From: Cunninghamia lanceolata | Taxonomy: Eukaryota > Streptophyta > Pinopsida > Cupressales > Cupressaceae | Reading direction: 5' to 3' | Assembly: GCA_027924645.1 (NCBI GenBank) | Contig: BSBN01000829.1 | Coordinates: forward strand, 1,798,001 to 1,862,000 | Length of the DNA: 64,000 nt | Part shown: in pieces, positions 1 through 12,114 of the stretch | How positions within the stretch are numbered: the stretch's first letter is position 1 | How the letters are laid out: every line of letters begins with the position of its first letter | The notes under the pieces: generated by a model | What the model was told of the DNA's origin: nothing | The model's database searches: none | What the model saw: only the letters and a program-made list of their open reading frames with translations | Translations under genes and position numbers: made by a program

Positions 1-2648
1 ATTATCAAGACAAGAAACACTCAAGCTATAATAGATCTTCCCAAACTTCTGAAACCTACTAATAGATTGTGCAAAGAATGTCAGTTAGGTAAGCAAAGTA
101 GAGTCACATTCAAAAGTAAGGAACTGTCTTCTACTAGATTATTGGACTTAGTTCATACTGATTTATGTGGTCTGGCAAGAATCAGGAGTGTGTAAGGTGA
201 TAGATACTTCATGCTATTAATTGATGACTACTCCTAGATGATGTGGGTAACTTTTCTAAAAGAGAAATCAGAAGCTCTTGAGAAATTCAAAATATTCAAG
301 GCTATTGTAGAGAATGAAACCGGATTAAAATTGAAATGTTTGAGGTCTGATAGAGATGGAGAATTCACATCCGATGAGTTCATAGAATTGTGTGAGAAAC
401 ATGGAATAAAAAGATAGTTGTCTACTCCTAGGACTCCATAGCAAAATGGAGTAGTGGAGAGAAAGAACCGAACCATCCAGGAAGCATCTAGAACCATGAT
501 GATGGAAGAAAATGTTCCTCAGATCTATTGAAGAGAAGCTATAAGCACTGCAGTCTATACTCTCAATCGAGTACAAATCAAAAGGAATACCGGTAAGACT
601 CCTTATGAACTTTGGTTTGGCATCACTCCCACTATGAGGTATTTCAGAGTTTTTAGTAGCAAATGTTACATTAAAAGAGATGAAGATCGAGGCAATTTTG
701 ATGCTAGAAGTGATGAAGGAATATTCTTGGGTTACTCTACTCAAAGCAAAGCATACTAGTGTTACAACAAAAAATTGAGAAAGCTTATAGAAAGTACAAA
801 TGTGAAGGTTGATGAAGGTATTGAAAAACACTCAAGGTTTTATGAATTTGATGAATATGATCAAAATAATTTTTTTGTTAAAGGAGTCCAAGGTCCCTCT
901 GAATTCATATTCAAATTGATCTGGTAAATCAAGAAGAAGAGATAAGTGTGATTGAACCTGTTCAAGAATCAGAAGTGCAAGAAACTCCCAAAGTTTCTAG
1001 GTATGTAAGACTAAACCACTCTGAAGATCAGATCATAGGTGATAAAAGCAAAGGGTACAAACAAGAAGAAGGATTGCTCAAGATTCAGAAGAGTATTGTC
1101 TGATTTCAAAGATTAAACTTAAGACAGTGAATGAATCTTACAATGATGAAAACTTGACTAAAGAAATGAAGGAAGAACTAAAGCAAATTGAGAAAAATCA
1201 CACTTGGAATCTTGTTCCCAGACCTAGAAACAAGAATGTGATTAGAACCAAATGGGTCTTCTGGAACAAACTGAATGAAGTTGATGAAGTAATGAGAAAT
1301 AAAGTTAGATTGGTGTGCAAGGGTTACTCTCAAATAGAAGGAGTTGATTTTGAGGAAACTTTTTCTCTGGTGGCAAGAATTGAAGCAGTCAGATTATTTC
1401 TTGCTTTTGTTGCCTTCAAGGATTTGAAAGTATATCAGATGGATGTCAAGTCTGCCTTCCTAAATGGTGACTTGGAAGAAGAAGTATACATTAAGCAACC
1501 AAATGGATTTCAATTGTTTGATCATGGTGATATGGTCTGCAAGTTGAAGAAAGCACTGCATGGACTCAACCAAGCCCCAAGAGCCTAGTATGAATGATTG
1601 GATAAGCATCTTTTGAAGATTGGTTTCAACAAAGTTACTGCTGAAAGTAATTTGTAATTCAAAATTGATCATGAAAATATCTTGATTGTTGAAGTATTTG
1701 TTGATGATATCATTTTTGGAGGAAGAGATAGTATGTGCAAATTTTTAGCAAATCAAATGAATAGTGAATTTGAGATGTCCATGCTTGGGGAAATGAATTT
1801 CTTCTTGGGTCTACAAATCATTCAAACTAAGAAAGGAACCTTCATTTCTCAAACCAAATATGTGAAAGAATTGTTGAATAAATTTGGGACGGAAGAATCA
1901 AAACCAATGAGTACTCCCATGGCAACTGGATGTCAATTGAGCAAAGATGATGACTCTCCTAAGGGTGATTAGAAAAAGTACAGGTCAATGATTGGAGGAT
2001 TATTATATCACTCAAACTAGACCTGATATTATGAATGTTGTTGGTCTTGTTGCTAGATTCCAAGCGGATCTTAGAGAATCTCATGTCATGGCAATCAAGA
2101 GGATTTTTAGGTATCTAAAAGGGATAGTTGAGTATGGTTTGTGGTATCCTAGAGATCATAATTTCTCTCTTCATGTATATACAGATGTGGATTGGGCAGA
2201 AGATGTGGATGACCGGAAGAGTACTAGTGGTGGAGCATTCTTTTTGGGAAAGAGATTGGTTTCTTGGCTGAGAAAGAAACAAGAGGCAATATCTCTATCC
2301 ACTGCAGAAGCAGAATATATTGCAATAGCAGGTAGTTGCACTCAAGTTTTGTGGATGAAGCAAATGCTAAGAGACATGGGAATGGAGTATGAGGAGCCTA
2401 TCACAATCTTCTGTCATCATTCAAGTGCAATAAATATATCTAAGAACCTAGTGTTGCATTCAAAGACTAAACATATATCCATCAAGTTTCACTTTTTGAG
2501 AGAGCAAGTGAACAAGAATGAAGTCAGATTGGAGTTCGTACCTTCCAATGATCAGATTGTAGATATCTTTACTAAACCTCTTCCCAAGGATTTTTTTAAG
2601 TATCTTAGAGAGAAGTTAGGGATTATTATCCCTCCAGTTTTGAATTAA
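1..2648 (+). pseudogene. pol: Copia A pol remnant: integrase, reverse transcriptase, RNase H
   Basis: Frame 1 up to about 920 holds the end of the GAG-pre-integrase zinc region (LCKECQLGKQSR) and the integrase core, with all three acidic positions visible (LIDDYS, LRSDRDGEF, NGVVERKNRT). It carries several in-frame stops. After a shifted linker, 1127-1588 holds the RT start ([31 protein letters not shown]), 1682-1972 the FVDDIIFGG catalytic motif, and 1992-2648 RNase H (YTDVDWAEDVDDRKSTSGG, STAEAEYIA) ending at a TAA. The RNase H aspartate is intact here, unlike in copy C. The element would have made a Gag-Pol polyprotein for reverse transcription and integration; this copy cannot. Confidence 0.93.
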
Positions 2649-2975
2649 GGTGCACTAATGTGCATTAGTCCGATGGATCTCACAATCATATCTTGTGGTC
2701 TAGATTGATGTTTTGGAAGCTGCCACTCAGGGGGAGTAGCTGGTATGATTCTGAATTGGTACGAGTATGTGCCCTTTGCCATTGATGTCAAAGGGGGAGA
2801 GAAGACATGTGAAAAATAAATGGTTTCTAATCAAAGGGGGAGCAGTAAAGGAAGAGAAGACATGTGAATTGTTGTTGTTGATAGGGGGAGTTGTGTCAGT
2901 GAGAAAAAGTTCTTATCTTGATGATCAAAATAGTTTTTCACATCATATGTTTCCATCAATGACAAAGGGGGAGAT
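2649..2975 (+). other. Copia A 3' untranslated segment with repeated polypurine boxes
   Basis: Between the pol stop and the LTR lie several AAAGGGGGAG-like boxes (about 2790, 2835, 2885 and 2964). The last, at 2964-2975, directly abuts the LTR start and is the likely plus-strand primer (PPT). The same arrangement is seen in Copia C at 52486-52809, so the extra boxes are a family trait. Confidence 0.75.
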
Positions 2976-4350
2976 TGTTGCAAGTATGGGCCTAACCGGT
3001 GTTGTCATTGATGTCAACATACTCCTATTGCATTGATGATAAGGATTGAATGAGCTGTATGCTAAGGATATTAAAAAAATTGGTCCTATCAAGAACAGAG
3101 AAGAACAGTGAAGACAGTGAGGTAAAGATCACAATTAAGGTGAAGATCAAAGGATGCGCTTCAAAAGGTTTGTAGATATATGTCTTGAGATGATCCAACA
3201 AATATTTTAGAGGTCCGCATGAAGATCTGAAGAAGTTATGGCCACTTAAGTAAAACTAGTTCTACCAGGTGTTTAGAAGTGACAGAGTGATATAGATAGG
3301 TCCGGTGAGATCTGGATATGCAAGATCTTTTTCTACAGATTTGGTGAAGTGTTTAGGAAGTCCATGTGAAGTGACAACTCAATTGGTTTGTGATATGGAG
3401 GTCCGTAAGCATCTATTTCATTATGACAGTGATGATAGACTATGTTCTTGAGGTTCCAGATGAAGGAAAGAATGATTTCAATAAGCAAATGTAGTGTGGA
3501 TGTTCTTGGTGATTCAGGAAAGCTTGTGGAGGTCTTTGGATCATGTCCAGTTTGTGTTGGTGGTCCACATTGGAGTTTGAGCTCACAATTGAAGAATTAC
3601 TTTCAGATGATGGTGTTCTTCCTAAGTCTGGCTGACTGGATGAGTTACACATCTTGCAGATGATCTTGAATATGTTATGTGAAGATTGGCGTGTTCCTAG
3701 AAGAAGATTGAAGTCTCAGATCTGTGTGGCTGACAGTGTGTTGATCCACGTGAAGTCTTTTGTAATTAGTCATGATGTATTTATGTATTTTCTCTATAAT
3801 GTTTGCCGACTTAGATGATCATTCCTAAGTTGATGTCTTTTATAAATAAGGAATTGTAAAGTCATTTCAAAGTGATCTTGTGAAGATGAGAGTGTAGTAA
3901 AGAGCAGAGGAGCGAAACGCAGAGTAGAAGTATTGGGCTTCAATGGAACTAACTCAAGCATGGTGAAGATGTTATTCTCTAGTTCAAGTATGTGATACTT
4001 ATTATTCAGTAGACAGTGTGTCTCTTGTAGGCAGTGGGCCTCTTGTGAGCAGTGTGCTTGGGCAATGATCCCTAATTGGCATGTGCCATTTTGTTCTTTC
4101 TATTATTCTAATAGAGAATACAATCTTGGGTTAATCACCTTGTGGTTTTTCCCTTAACTGGGTTTTCCACCTCAAAATCTTGGTGTCTTGTGTGTTAATG
4201 TGTTTCTTCTCTTGATTTAATGCATTATGATTTCATGATTGATTTATTATCATGCTACTGAATTACAAAGTGGATTTAAATGCTTAATTAGAAGAAATTT
4301 TTGGACAACTGATTCACCCCCCATCTCAGTTGTCTACCCTAAATCTAACA
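2976..4350 (+). repeat. Copia A 3' LTR (~1375 bp)
   Basis: It starts TGTTGCAAGTA directly after the PPT and ends near CTAAATCTAACA, giving TG...CA ends. A TATA-like box (TATAAATA, 3841-3848) followed by a GC-richer leader fits the U3/R promoter. The 3' part (about 4305-4335) matches the end of the Copia C LTRs (ACAACTGATTCACCCCCC, then CTCAGTTGTCT). The last 15 bases are diverged, so the exact end is uncertain by a few bases. Confidence 0.82.
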
Positions 4351-4502
4351 GGGGTTTGGGGGCAGTGCCCCCAAGATGGGGTCAAGGGGCAGCACCCCTT
4401 GCGGGGTCCAGGGGTAGCACCCCTGGCACGCTCCTTGTCATGAATCAGGGTGGGGTCAAGGGATAGTGTCCCCGTGGGGGCTTGGGGGCAACACCCCCAA
4501 AA
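4351..4502. repeat. Cluster of short G-rich stem-loops
   Basis: At least five units read as G-run, short loop, C-run: GGGGGCAGTGCCCCC, GGGGCAGCACCCC, GGGGTAGCACCCC, GGGATAGTGTCCC and GGGGGCAACACCCCC. They are joined by GGGGTC-type linkers. Each can form a short perfect stem in DNA or RNA. The local GC content is far above the A/T-rich surroundings. Confidence 0.85.
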
Positions 4503-4860
4503 CCTCACATAGTTTTTTATTATTTTATAAAGGCATTGAGAGTTATTTTTTCATTGACCGACATAAAAAAACCCTATTTTTTGTAACCAACATAAGGCTT
4601 GATAAAAGTGGCTAAGGGTTAGGGTTTCTGATATTGTATTGTAGCATTTGCAGCAGTATTGAGTTGCAGGGATTGCTAGTTGTAATCGGTTTGATTTACT
4701 AGATAATAATATTGGACTCTCTGTTGGTGGATGTAGCCTAATTTTGGATGAACCACATTAAAACTTGTCTCTCGCTAATTATTATTTCTGTGTATTTTTC
4801 ATTCCTTTGTTTAATCTTTATTTGTATTTAATTGATATCATCTACCATCTAACCCTAACA
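4351..4860 (+). repeat. Remnant of a second Copia-type LTR (U3/R/U5)
   Basis: The G-rich hairpin block is followed by a TATA-like TTATAAAGG, a leader with TAACCAACATAAGGCTTG, and a T-rich U5 ending TCTAACCCTAACA at 4860. From general knowledge, this order (G-rich stem-loops, TATA, AAGGC leader, 'GTAGCC...GAACCACATTAAA', CTAACA end) is common in plant Copia LTRs. No PBS or internal domain follows. I infer a truncated or solo LTR, truncated on its 5' side by or next to Copia A. Confidence 0.55.
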
Positions 4861-6865
4861 GGCATCCCACAACATCTTCAGATGGTAAGAGTGATAGGTT
4901 CTAAATGTTGCACTATTGGTCAAATTATGCCAAGTTGGAATCAGTGGGCCCCAATATTCAAAATTTTCTATTACAATAGGTTACAACATATAGATGAACA
5001 TTATATTTTAATTAGATTATATAAAAAGTTTACAAATGAAATGGCCTTGCGGTGCAATTGAGAGAACATAACATTATACATAATCACATAATAGATATTA
5101 TTAATTTGTTATTGAACCATCTGTATACATTTCCATTCAGATCATGTCAAACTGTAAATACTTCTCTATTTTTATTAGCATCACTATCAAAAATCTTGGG
5201 GAAACCAAATCACATGAATATTGAACCAAGACATTCAATTAACATCATACTCTATAACTTTTATCCTTAGACCTTGATTTTATCCTCCAAAATCTTTTTG
5301 GTTTACTATTTCTGATGATGTCAAATGAATATTTCACTGTTGTCCATAACCATCCTATTAACAGGTAATTTTTGCATTAGAAATTCAAGTATGTAGCCAT
5401 TTGCAATGTCAGTAAATGATTTTCTATAGAACCTTGAATTATATGTACAAGAAACCACTAGGTATGGGTAACAATAAGGCTAGTAAAGGAGAATTAAATT
5501 GATTTTCTCCAAGTCACTAGTAATTGTGTTACAGTATCAATTCCATGTGTCTATTCAAATTTCTAGTTTCTCATACATGCATGTATCTCTAGGAAATTCA
5601 ACCCACCATCCAGAGTAGTATGCATTATTTGTAAATGTGAAAAGTGTCAATTTTTGACACAATATATTTGACTTGACAAAAGCTTGTATTTCTTCATTCT
5701 GAGAACTACAAAGTAATAACATCCTGCATAGCCACTAAAATTATCTATCATATTGTTCTATATCTTTTAACTCTATTTTTAATATATATATATATATATT
5801 CCTAATTCGAGAAGGGTAGAGAGCTAAAGCTCATAATGACAAGAGAAAATGAAAAAAGTAGATGATGCCAAAAATCATCAATCTCACATAGCTAAATCCA
5901 AAATCATGAATGAACACAAAAAAAGTACTAGGTAACTTACTTTATTTTCATAGCTATTGTAATGAAAGCCAATACTTTTAAATTTTATAGTTTATTGAGT
6001 CTTCTATTATCTTATGCTCATTAATGTAAGTTACCAATCTCAGTTGAATTTTAAATTTGCACTTCAACAAGTTAACCTTTTAACCTAACTTAACCTATTT
6101 TGTAATATTTCCAAGGCAAGTGTACTATGTGAAGTGTCGAGTCGATGAGTAATTGCAAATTTATGAAACATGTGTACAACTAATTCACCCAAGGTTGAAA
6201 CAATAAATACTGATAGATATGTGTACATGTAGTACTGAGAAAATAACTAATAACTAGTGACAAACAAATGCATCAATTGACTCTATCATCGTCTGTAATG
6301 TAATCATTAATAAACTAAATTAGCATTGGCTAATCTAGGTGGTTTGTCACTTTGTTTTCAAAGTATCACAATTTGATGCAATGGATTTGATTGTAGAGGA
6401 TAACTAATTAATGACAAATGTACTACAGCTTGTCCTATTAATCAATCCCAATCGAGATCACGATTAACCCATTGTTTGATCTTCTATTTCATTGCAAATG
6501 CAATAAATGTTGTCAAGTGGCATGGAAGTTGTACATTCTCACACAATAAATATAGCATCTTCTATAAATTCATTGAAATCTTCATTCTATGTTGGTTGCT
6601 TCCATTTTCATTCCTAGTGATCATTGATCAAGATGAGTTAGCTTGATCTCTCATTGTGTTTCTCTCTTTCCCTACAAGTGGGAAATGACCGATTGGCTAG
6701 ATATGAGCAACAAAAACTAGGGAAGTTGTTTCTGATTGACTCTCCCATGGTTGGCAATGTTGTCTGGGAAATTATTAGCCATGATATTCTTTTAGAATAT
6801 CCCCAAAAAATCTATTTAGTAACATCATCTATGCATTGCTATCAAATTTAATGGACTTGCTTGAT
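4861..6865. other. No gene recognised; A/T-rich spacer
   Basis: This is A/T-rich sequence without a coding signature. Short frames (for example 4765-5061 and 5052-5270) lack recognisable motifs. There is an (AT)n microsatellite at about 5781-5800. The right edge is the insertion point of LTR-X, preceded by TTGAT. Confidence 0.6.
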
Positions 6866-7534
6866 TGTTGGGATAAGTTGCCATTAACTTTGCAATCCTA
6901 ACCAATTTCATGTGTCTCCAAATTTCTTGGAATGTGTTCCCCAACACATAAGGACTTGAGAGATAAATAATATTTAATTATATCACTTGGCATGTTGTAA
7001 TTAACTCTTAAGAGATAGGGTCAAACTTGGGCATCCACTTTTGGAGTGGGGTTCATAAAGACTTGTTGATAACTCCTTGAAGTCTATTTTGGGTTTTTGA
7101 AAACTCCTGGTAAGTGGGAGTTAACTTGGGTGCCCAATCCCACTTTGGAAGTGTCTTATATTTAGACTAGGAGTTTGTTTTTTTTGTGTGCATGAGTGGA
7201 TATTATTGATACACTTTGCACGAACATGATGTAGCATTTAATAGTGGATTTAGAGATGCATGATATTTTCATGAATATGATGTGGCAGTTAACATATGAG
7301 TTAGAGATGCATGATATTTGCATGAATATGATGTGGTTGTTAATAGTGAAGTTAGAGATGCATGATAATTGCATATTGCTTGCATGAACTCATAAAAGCT
7401 TTCATGGACTTCCATGTTATTGCATGTTACTTGCATGGACTTACATGTTGTTGCATGTTACTTGTATGAGTTTGCATGTGTTGCATGTTACTTGCATGGA
7501 CTTGCATGTTGTTGCATGTTGCTTATATGAACTT
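6866..7534 (+). repeat. LTR-X 5' LTR, segment 1
   Basis: It aligns over its whole length with 35696-36400 of the 3' LTR (shared GGGATAAGTTGCCATTAAC start and CTTGGAATGTGTTCCCCAAC). It ends inside a minisatellite at the CACTA insertion point (target CTT, 7532-7534). Confidence 0.92.
7380..7534 (+). repeat. LTR-X minisatellite, left part
   Basis: Repeats of about 31 bp are built on TTGCATGTTGTTGCATG and CTTGCATGGA. The array is cut by the CACTA element and resumes at 28478; the 3' LTR carries the same array at about 36180-36735. Confidence 0.88.
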
Positions 7535-7564
7535 CACTAGTAGAGAAAAAACAATATATGACTA
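7535..7564 (+). repeat. CACTA left terminal inverted repeat
   Basis: It begins CACTAGTAGA. The first 10 bp are the exact inverse of the right end, and ATGACTA recurs at positions 24-30 of both ends. Confidence 0.93.
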
Positions 7565-8065
7565 AAAAAACTACTAAAAACTGCTTATAAATGACCAAAC
7601 ATGGTCACGTGACCATTAGTAGTTTATTGCCAATCATTTATAACACAGCTAAATTGATGATTAAACCATTTTTAGTCATTTATTGGTTGTTTTGATTGAT
7701 CAAATTAGTAGTATATTTAGTCATTGATTGTTGTAATCTGGTCACTTATTTAGTCATTAATTTAGTCATCGATTGTTGTTAACTGGTCACTTATTTAGTT
7801 ATTTTTATTCACCAATTTCTATCCATTGGTAGTGTATTTAGTCATTATTTTTAATCATCATTTTGATCAATTTGGTAGCATATTTAGTCATTTTTATTTA
7901 GTGATTTAACATTGGTCATATATTTAGTCATATTTATTCACTATTCATTGATTTCTGTCAATTGGTAGTATATTTAGTCAATTTAATTATTAATTGACGT
8001 CAATTAGTAGTATATTTAGTCATTTTAAAGCTTGCATTTAGTCATTAGTATATTTAGTAGTATAT
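7565..8065. repeat. CACTA left subterminal repeat array
   Basis: About ten copies of (TA)TTTAGTCATT occur, often with AGTAGTATATTTAGTCA. In CACTA elements such subterminal motifs are transposase-binding sites. The same motif recurs on the right (28291-28447). Confidence 0.85.
7601..7616. promoter_or_regulatory. Perfect 16-bp palindrome with G-box core
   Basis: ATGGTCACGTGACCAT is its own reverse complement and is centred on CACGTG (G-box, bZIP/bHLH core). It lies inside the CACTA subterminal region. The right subterminal region has the related GTCACGTAGTCA. The binding role is inferred. Confidence 0.6.
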
Positions 8066-9736
8066 TTTGAAGCTTGCACAATGAAACACCTTTGAGAAGG
8101 TAAAAACAACTTGCTTTATTGATAAAAAATGCTTACAAATAGCATACAGATCTGAAAATAAGTTACAATGCTTTCTCTTTGCTAAAAAAACCTTCATGGT
8201 TACAATACATAGCTCAAAGAATGAGCAAGAAACTGATTTTCTGAGTATCACTGAGCATAGAAGCACAAAGACATTCATAGATGTCATCCTCACAAAGCCA
8301 TGACTATCCCATGAAGCTTACTGTCCTAGTTCATAATTTGCCACTATGAATTATTACCTATAGTAATAAATTGTCCTTATCTCTGATGATTATGCCTCTG
8401 ATGACTGTCATCTTTGGTAGGATGCCTCAATTGTCATGGACTTTAATTCAACATTGCTTTACGACTAGGCTATGCATTGTCCTAATCAAACTTGTAGCTT
8501 CTTGAAACGCATTGTCCAATCACTTGTCAACCTATTGTCATGCATTTTACCTTTATAAAATAAGAATGCCTCATGACTGCCACTACCTAGCTCATTATTC
8601 TGGCATGCTTTCACTTATACTTTGCCTCCCATCAATGTAGAACACTGCCCCTCTATTGAATGCCTTGACTACCTTTGACATCACTGTATCTTTTCCAAAT
8701 TCCTTGAAAATAGTTCATCACTACTACTGTTACCTAGGTATGCACTCTATGTCATCTTCCAGACTATTACTAGTATGGAAACGCATGCTTGGAGCCCTTC
8801 AATGCAAGCACATGCCCCTTTCATCTCCTAAAACTTCTACAATGTAAAGCCTCACAAGTCATGTAAAAGCATTTAAACCAACTCAAAAGTAAATGAAGTA
8901 AATAATCAGCTTAAATACAACATCACAATAATTGAAAATAAAAAGATGTAAATAATCCACTTAGATACAACTTCCAAAGATAAAAGATGTAATTAAATTG
9001 CTTAATCACAACTTATCATCAAAAGGTAATCTTATAACTATGAATCTCAATGTCATTAAATTTTACATATTCATGTGTTAGTCCAGGTAACAAACACTAT
9101 AAAATATTATACATAAATCCTTTGGCAACATGCCATAATACATCCAAAATAGATATAATAAACAAGTACATCAATAATAAATAAATCAATACACTCTCCA
9201 GCTGCACGAACCAAGTGGTCCACCACCTGCAAGCTGAGAGACGAGAACATGGCTCAGGTGCTTTTCCACCCAACCATGAAGTATTTACACTTCCCTGGAT
9301 CCCTTCCTGAAATGAAGGAAACCCAACCCTGCACGAAATGTCTAGCTACTTGGTAACAACTGTAGGAGGGAACACTCAATGCAACCCTGATGTCTAAATG
9401 TGCAATTCTAAGTAATGAAAAGCAAATAGTCTCTCTGCGACCTCTCCTCTCCTCTTCTATCTTCATCTTGAGCTTTTCATCTCTCTGCGACCTAACCTCT
9501 GGGTTTTACTTGACATCTCATCCCATGCCAGAGCCAAAGGCATCAAACTTGAAAGCACAAACTAGCAAATCAAAAAGATTTCTAAGCTCTACATTAATAA
9601 ACACTGGTCATCTCAGCCAACCGGGCCCTCTCTCAGACTTCTATCTTCAGACTTGAACTTTCTGTAGCAAGGCCAAACCCAATCTCTGTCTCTTTACGCA
9701 CAACCTGATGTCTCTCCTGCCAACTCACTCATCCCT
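8066..9736. other. No gene recognised; LTR-like R/U5 signature on - strand near 8081-8115
   Basis: Mostly A/T-rich non-coding sequence. At 8088-8115 the complement reads TCAATAAAGCAAGTTG followed by TTTTACCTTCTC. The 58962-62445 insertion has a similar string (TCAATAAAGTTGAG, then TTTTACCTTCTC, about 59485-59520). This suggests a shared poly(A)/R-U5 region of a retroelement family, but no ends could be placed. Confidence 0.4.
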
Positions 9737-10800
9737 ATGGCACCAGTAATAGTTGCAAACTCCCCTAAAAGCTCCTCCTTCGTAGCCTTGGCTCCATGGC
9801 CTACAGACAGTTCCTCTTCTAGTTCTCTCTGTAGCATATCAGCTCCTGTGGACGTGAATCACTCTTCTGACAATGAATCCATCACCCCTTCTGCTCTAGC
9901 AAAGGAGAATTATTCCTCTTGGAGCTCATCCTTCTTCCCATATGGTCTTGTATCAGCTGAACTATCCTCCACCAGTGCGTGTATGTTCTCTACCTGTTCC
10001 TCCAGTAGTTCCTCCAGTGTCCCACCTGCTCTATCGACAATGAACAACTCTGTGAGCAACTTGTCCTTCATCACGATGGCTCCCATATTAGTAGTCCAAT
10101 CTTCAACCAGTTTGTACATTAGCCTTTCTCCTACGATTTCTACCGACGGCGATACTGTGCGATCTTAGCTCTCTCAATCTCCAGCCATGGCTCTGACCCA
10201 GCTTCCCATTCTCCAACGTCTTCCTTCCTCAGATCTAGGTTCATCTTCTAATAGATCTCTCATTTATTTTTCTATCACCTCTTATCGTTCTTCTCAATCT
10301 AATTCTTAATCCATTTCTTCTCCCATTCATTCTAACCCCCCCTCAAGTAGTGAACCTCTGACTTGCATTGACTCCACTCACCCTCTCTCTCTCCCATAGT
10401 AGACCATCCAATCCACACCTACCAATGAGGATTGTATTTATCCTCAACATCTCTCTGCTAACCCTTCTACCCCCGACACTTCAACCTCTCCAATTTGTCC
10501 ATCTCTTAGGAGCTGTACCCCTCCACCAATTGACCAAGTTGACTCCATGATCTCTCCTCGGGATTTTCACTTAGACCCCAACCTACCCCACCTAAACCCT
10601 GTGTGCACTAACAAGAACAATTTTACTGTGGTTCTTGTTTCTTCCACTACAGTTGGCAAACTCCTGCCCCCCCATCCTCAAATTCCTCAATCAACAACCT
10701 TTATACGAGACTGGGAGGATAAACTGGTCCTTAATATTTCTAACCTCATGATCAAACCTTTAGCCCTCAACTTTCTTAAAAGAGGCTTCAGCTTTGCTTT
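9737..10800 (+). pseudogene. PLE N-terminal Ser/Pro-rich region
   Basis: In frame 2 the translation is rich in Ser, Pro and Thr and looks disordered for about 300 codons. It then passes into a conserved-looking segment (FIRDWEDKLVLNISNLMIKP, LKRGFSFALTP) that leads into the RT. The + strand is pyrimidine-rich here. A 69-codon frame on the opposite strand (9910-10119) looks protein-like but has no support beyond its length. Confidence 0.65.
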
Positions 10801-12114
10801 AACCCCCCCTCCATTCCCAAAATAGATTTTATCATTGAAATTGAAAATATCATACATTCCCTCCCCAACGACATGGCAGAAGAAGTCAAACAAGATTGTG
10901 CTATCGCCCTTAGACATGCCAAGCCCCCCAAACACAATGTCCCCAAAGACAAATTTCTCACTTTCAAGAGACTTGTCAACAACTGAGATATTGTCATCGT
11001 TAAAGCAGACAAGGGGAACGCCACGGTTATCATGAAAAAATTGGACTACATCACTAAAATGCTGGACCACCTGAACAATAGTGGTAGCTATACAATTCTT
11101 CCCTTCAACCCTGTGTCCAAAATCTTTAGACAAGTCAACCACGCCATCTCTCTTTCTTCCTTTGATGACCAAACAAAAAAGCACCTCATGCCCAACAAAG
11201 AAGTCACACCATGCATATATGGTGTACCTAAAATTCACAAGTCCAATATTCCTTTTAGACCAATTGTCGACACTACCCATTCTCCCACCTACAAACTAGC
11301 TGCCTACTTAGCAAAGTTGGTTTCCCCTCTCACTGGTAAATCTTCCTCCTTCATCAAGGACTCGACCCATTTCGTCGACTTCATCAAAGATAAGAAGGTC
11401 AAAAATGAGGACATTCTTGTCAATTTTGATGTAGTTTCCCTATTCACCAAAGTCCCTCTCCTTGACTCCATTGCATTAGTCAGGCAAAAGACCAATGAAG
11501 AAATTGCTTCACTAGTTAAACTCTGCCTAAAATTCACGTTCTTCACCTTCCAAGGCATGATTTATGAGCAAACTAATGGAGTCACCATGGGATCCCCCTT
11601 ATCCCCTATCATTGCCAACCTTTACATGGAGCACTTTGAAGAGCTTTCCTTGAATTCTTTCCCTCTCAAACCAACTTGGTGGAAGTGTTACATAGATGAT
11701 ACCAACATTTGTTGGTCGCATGGCCCTAAGCAACTTGAAATCTTCCACAATCACCTCAATAACATTGCCCCTTGCATCAAGTTCACCAAAGAACTTGAAA
11801 CTGATCACCAACTCCCTTTCTTAGACATCCTTCTCATTAGAAAAGGAGATGGTTCCCTTGGTCGACGTGTCTTCAGGAAATCCACACATACTGACCTCTA
11901 TCTCCTTGCTTCCTCCCATCACCACCCCAACCATAAGACTAGTGTCCTCAACACCTTAGCAACTAGAGCCTTCCGCATCTATGACAATGATCACATTAAC
12001 CAAGAACTATCCCACCTTACCAAAGTTTTCAAACTTAACAGGTACCGCAACAAATGCATCAAGAGAGCATTTAAGCAAGCCCAGACCCGCCTTAATTCCA
12101 AACCTCCCATCTGA
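10801..12114 (+). pseudogene. PLE reverse transcriptase domain
   Basis: Visible RT motifs in order: DIVIVKADKGNATVIM (after the stop at 10984), YGVPKIHKSNIPFRPIVDTT, NFDVVSLFTKVPL (motif A, first Asp), NGVTMGSPLSPIIANLYME (motif B), CYIDDTNICW (motif C, Asp-Asp) and LPFLDILL. These match Penelope-like elements. The clean frame from 11032 to 12114 (360 codons) retains all catalytic aspartates. The enzyme would copy element RNA at a nicked target. Confidence 0.93.

Larger units (their letters stand above)
1..4350 (+). mobile_element. Ty1/Copia element A, 3' portion (5' end outside window)
   Basis: The order integrase, reverse transcriptase, RNase H, polypurine tract and 3' LTR on the + strand is diagnostic of Ty1/Copia. 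The gag, protease and 5' LTR lie left of the window, so the target-site duplication cannot be checked. It belongs to the same family as the complete - strand element at 51011-58449: the proteins align throughout, the 3' untranslated segments share GGGGGAG boxes, and both LTRs begin TGTTGCAAGTA. Copia A is much more decayed, with many stops, so it is probably the older insertion. Confidence 0.93.

Noticed and set aside
325..831. - strand 168-codon ORF
   Set aside because: Antisense to the Copia A integrase frame; no independent motif.
4614..4632. Telomere-like TAAGGGTTAGGGTTT
   Set aside because: Fewer than three units in an LTR leader; no array.
9910..10119. - strand 69-codon frame with protein-like composition (VEDWTTNMGAIVMKDK)
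   Set aside because: It is antisense to the Penelope N-terminal frame, is bounded by stops, and has no recognised motif; kept only as a remark.
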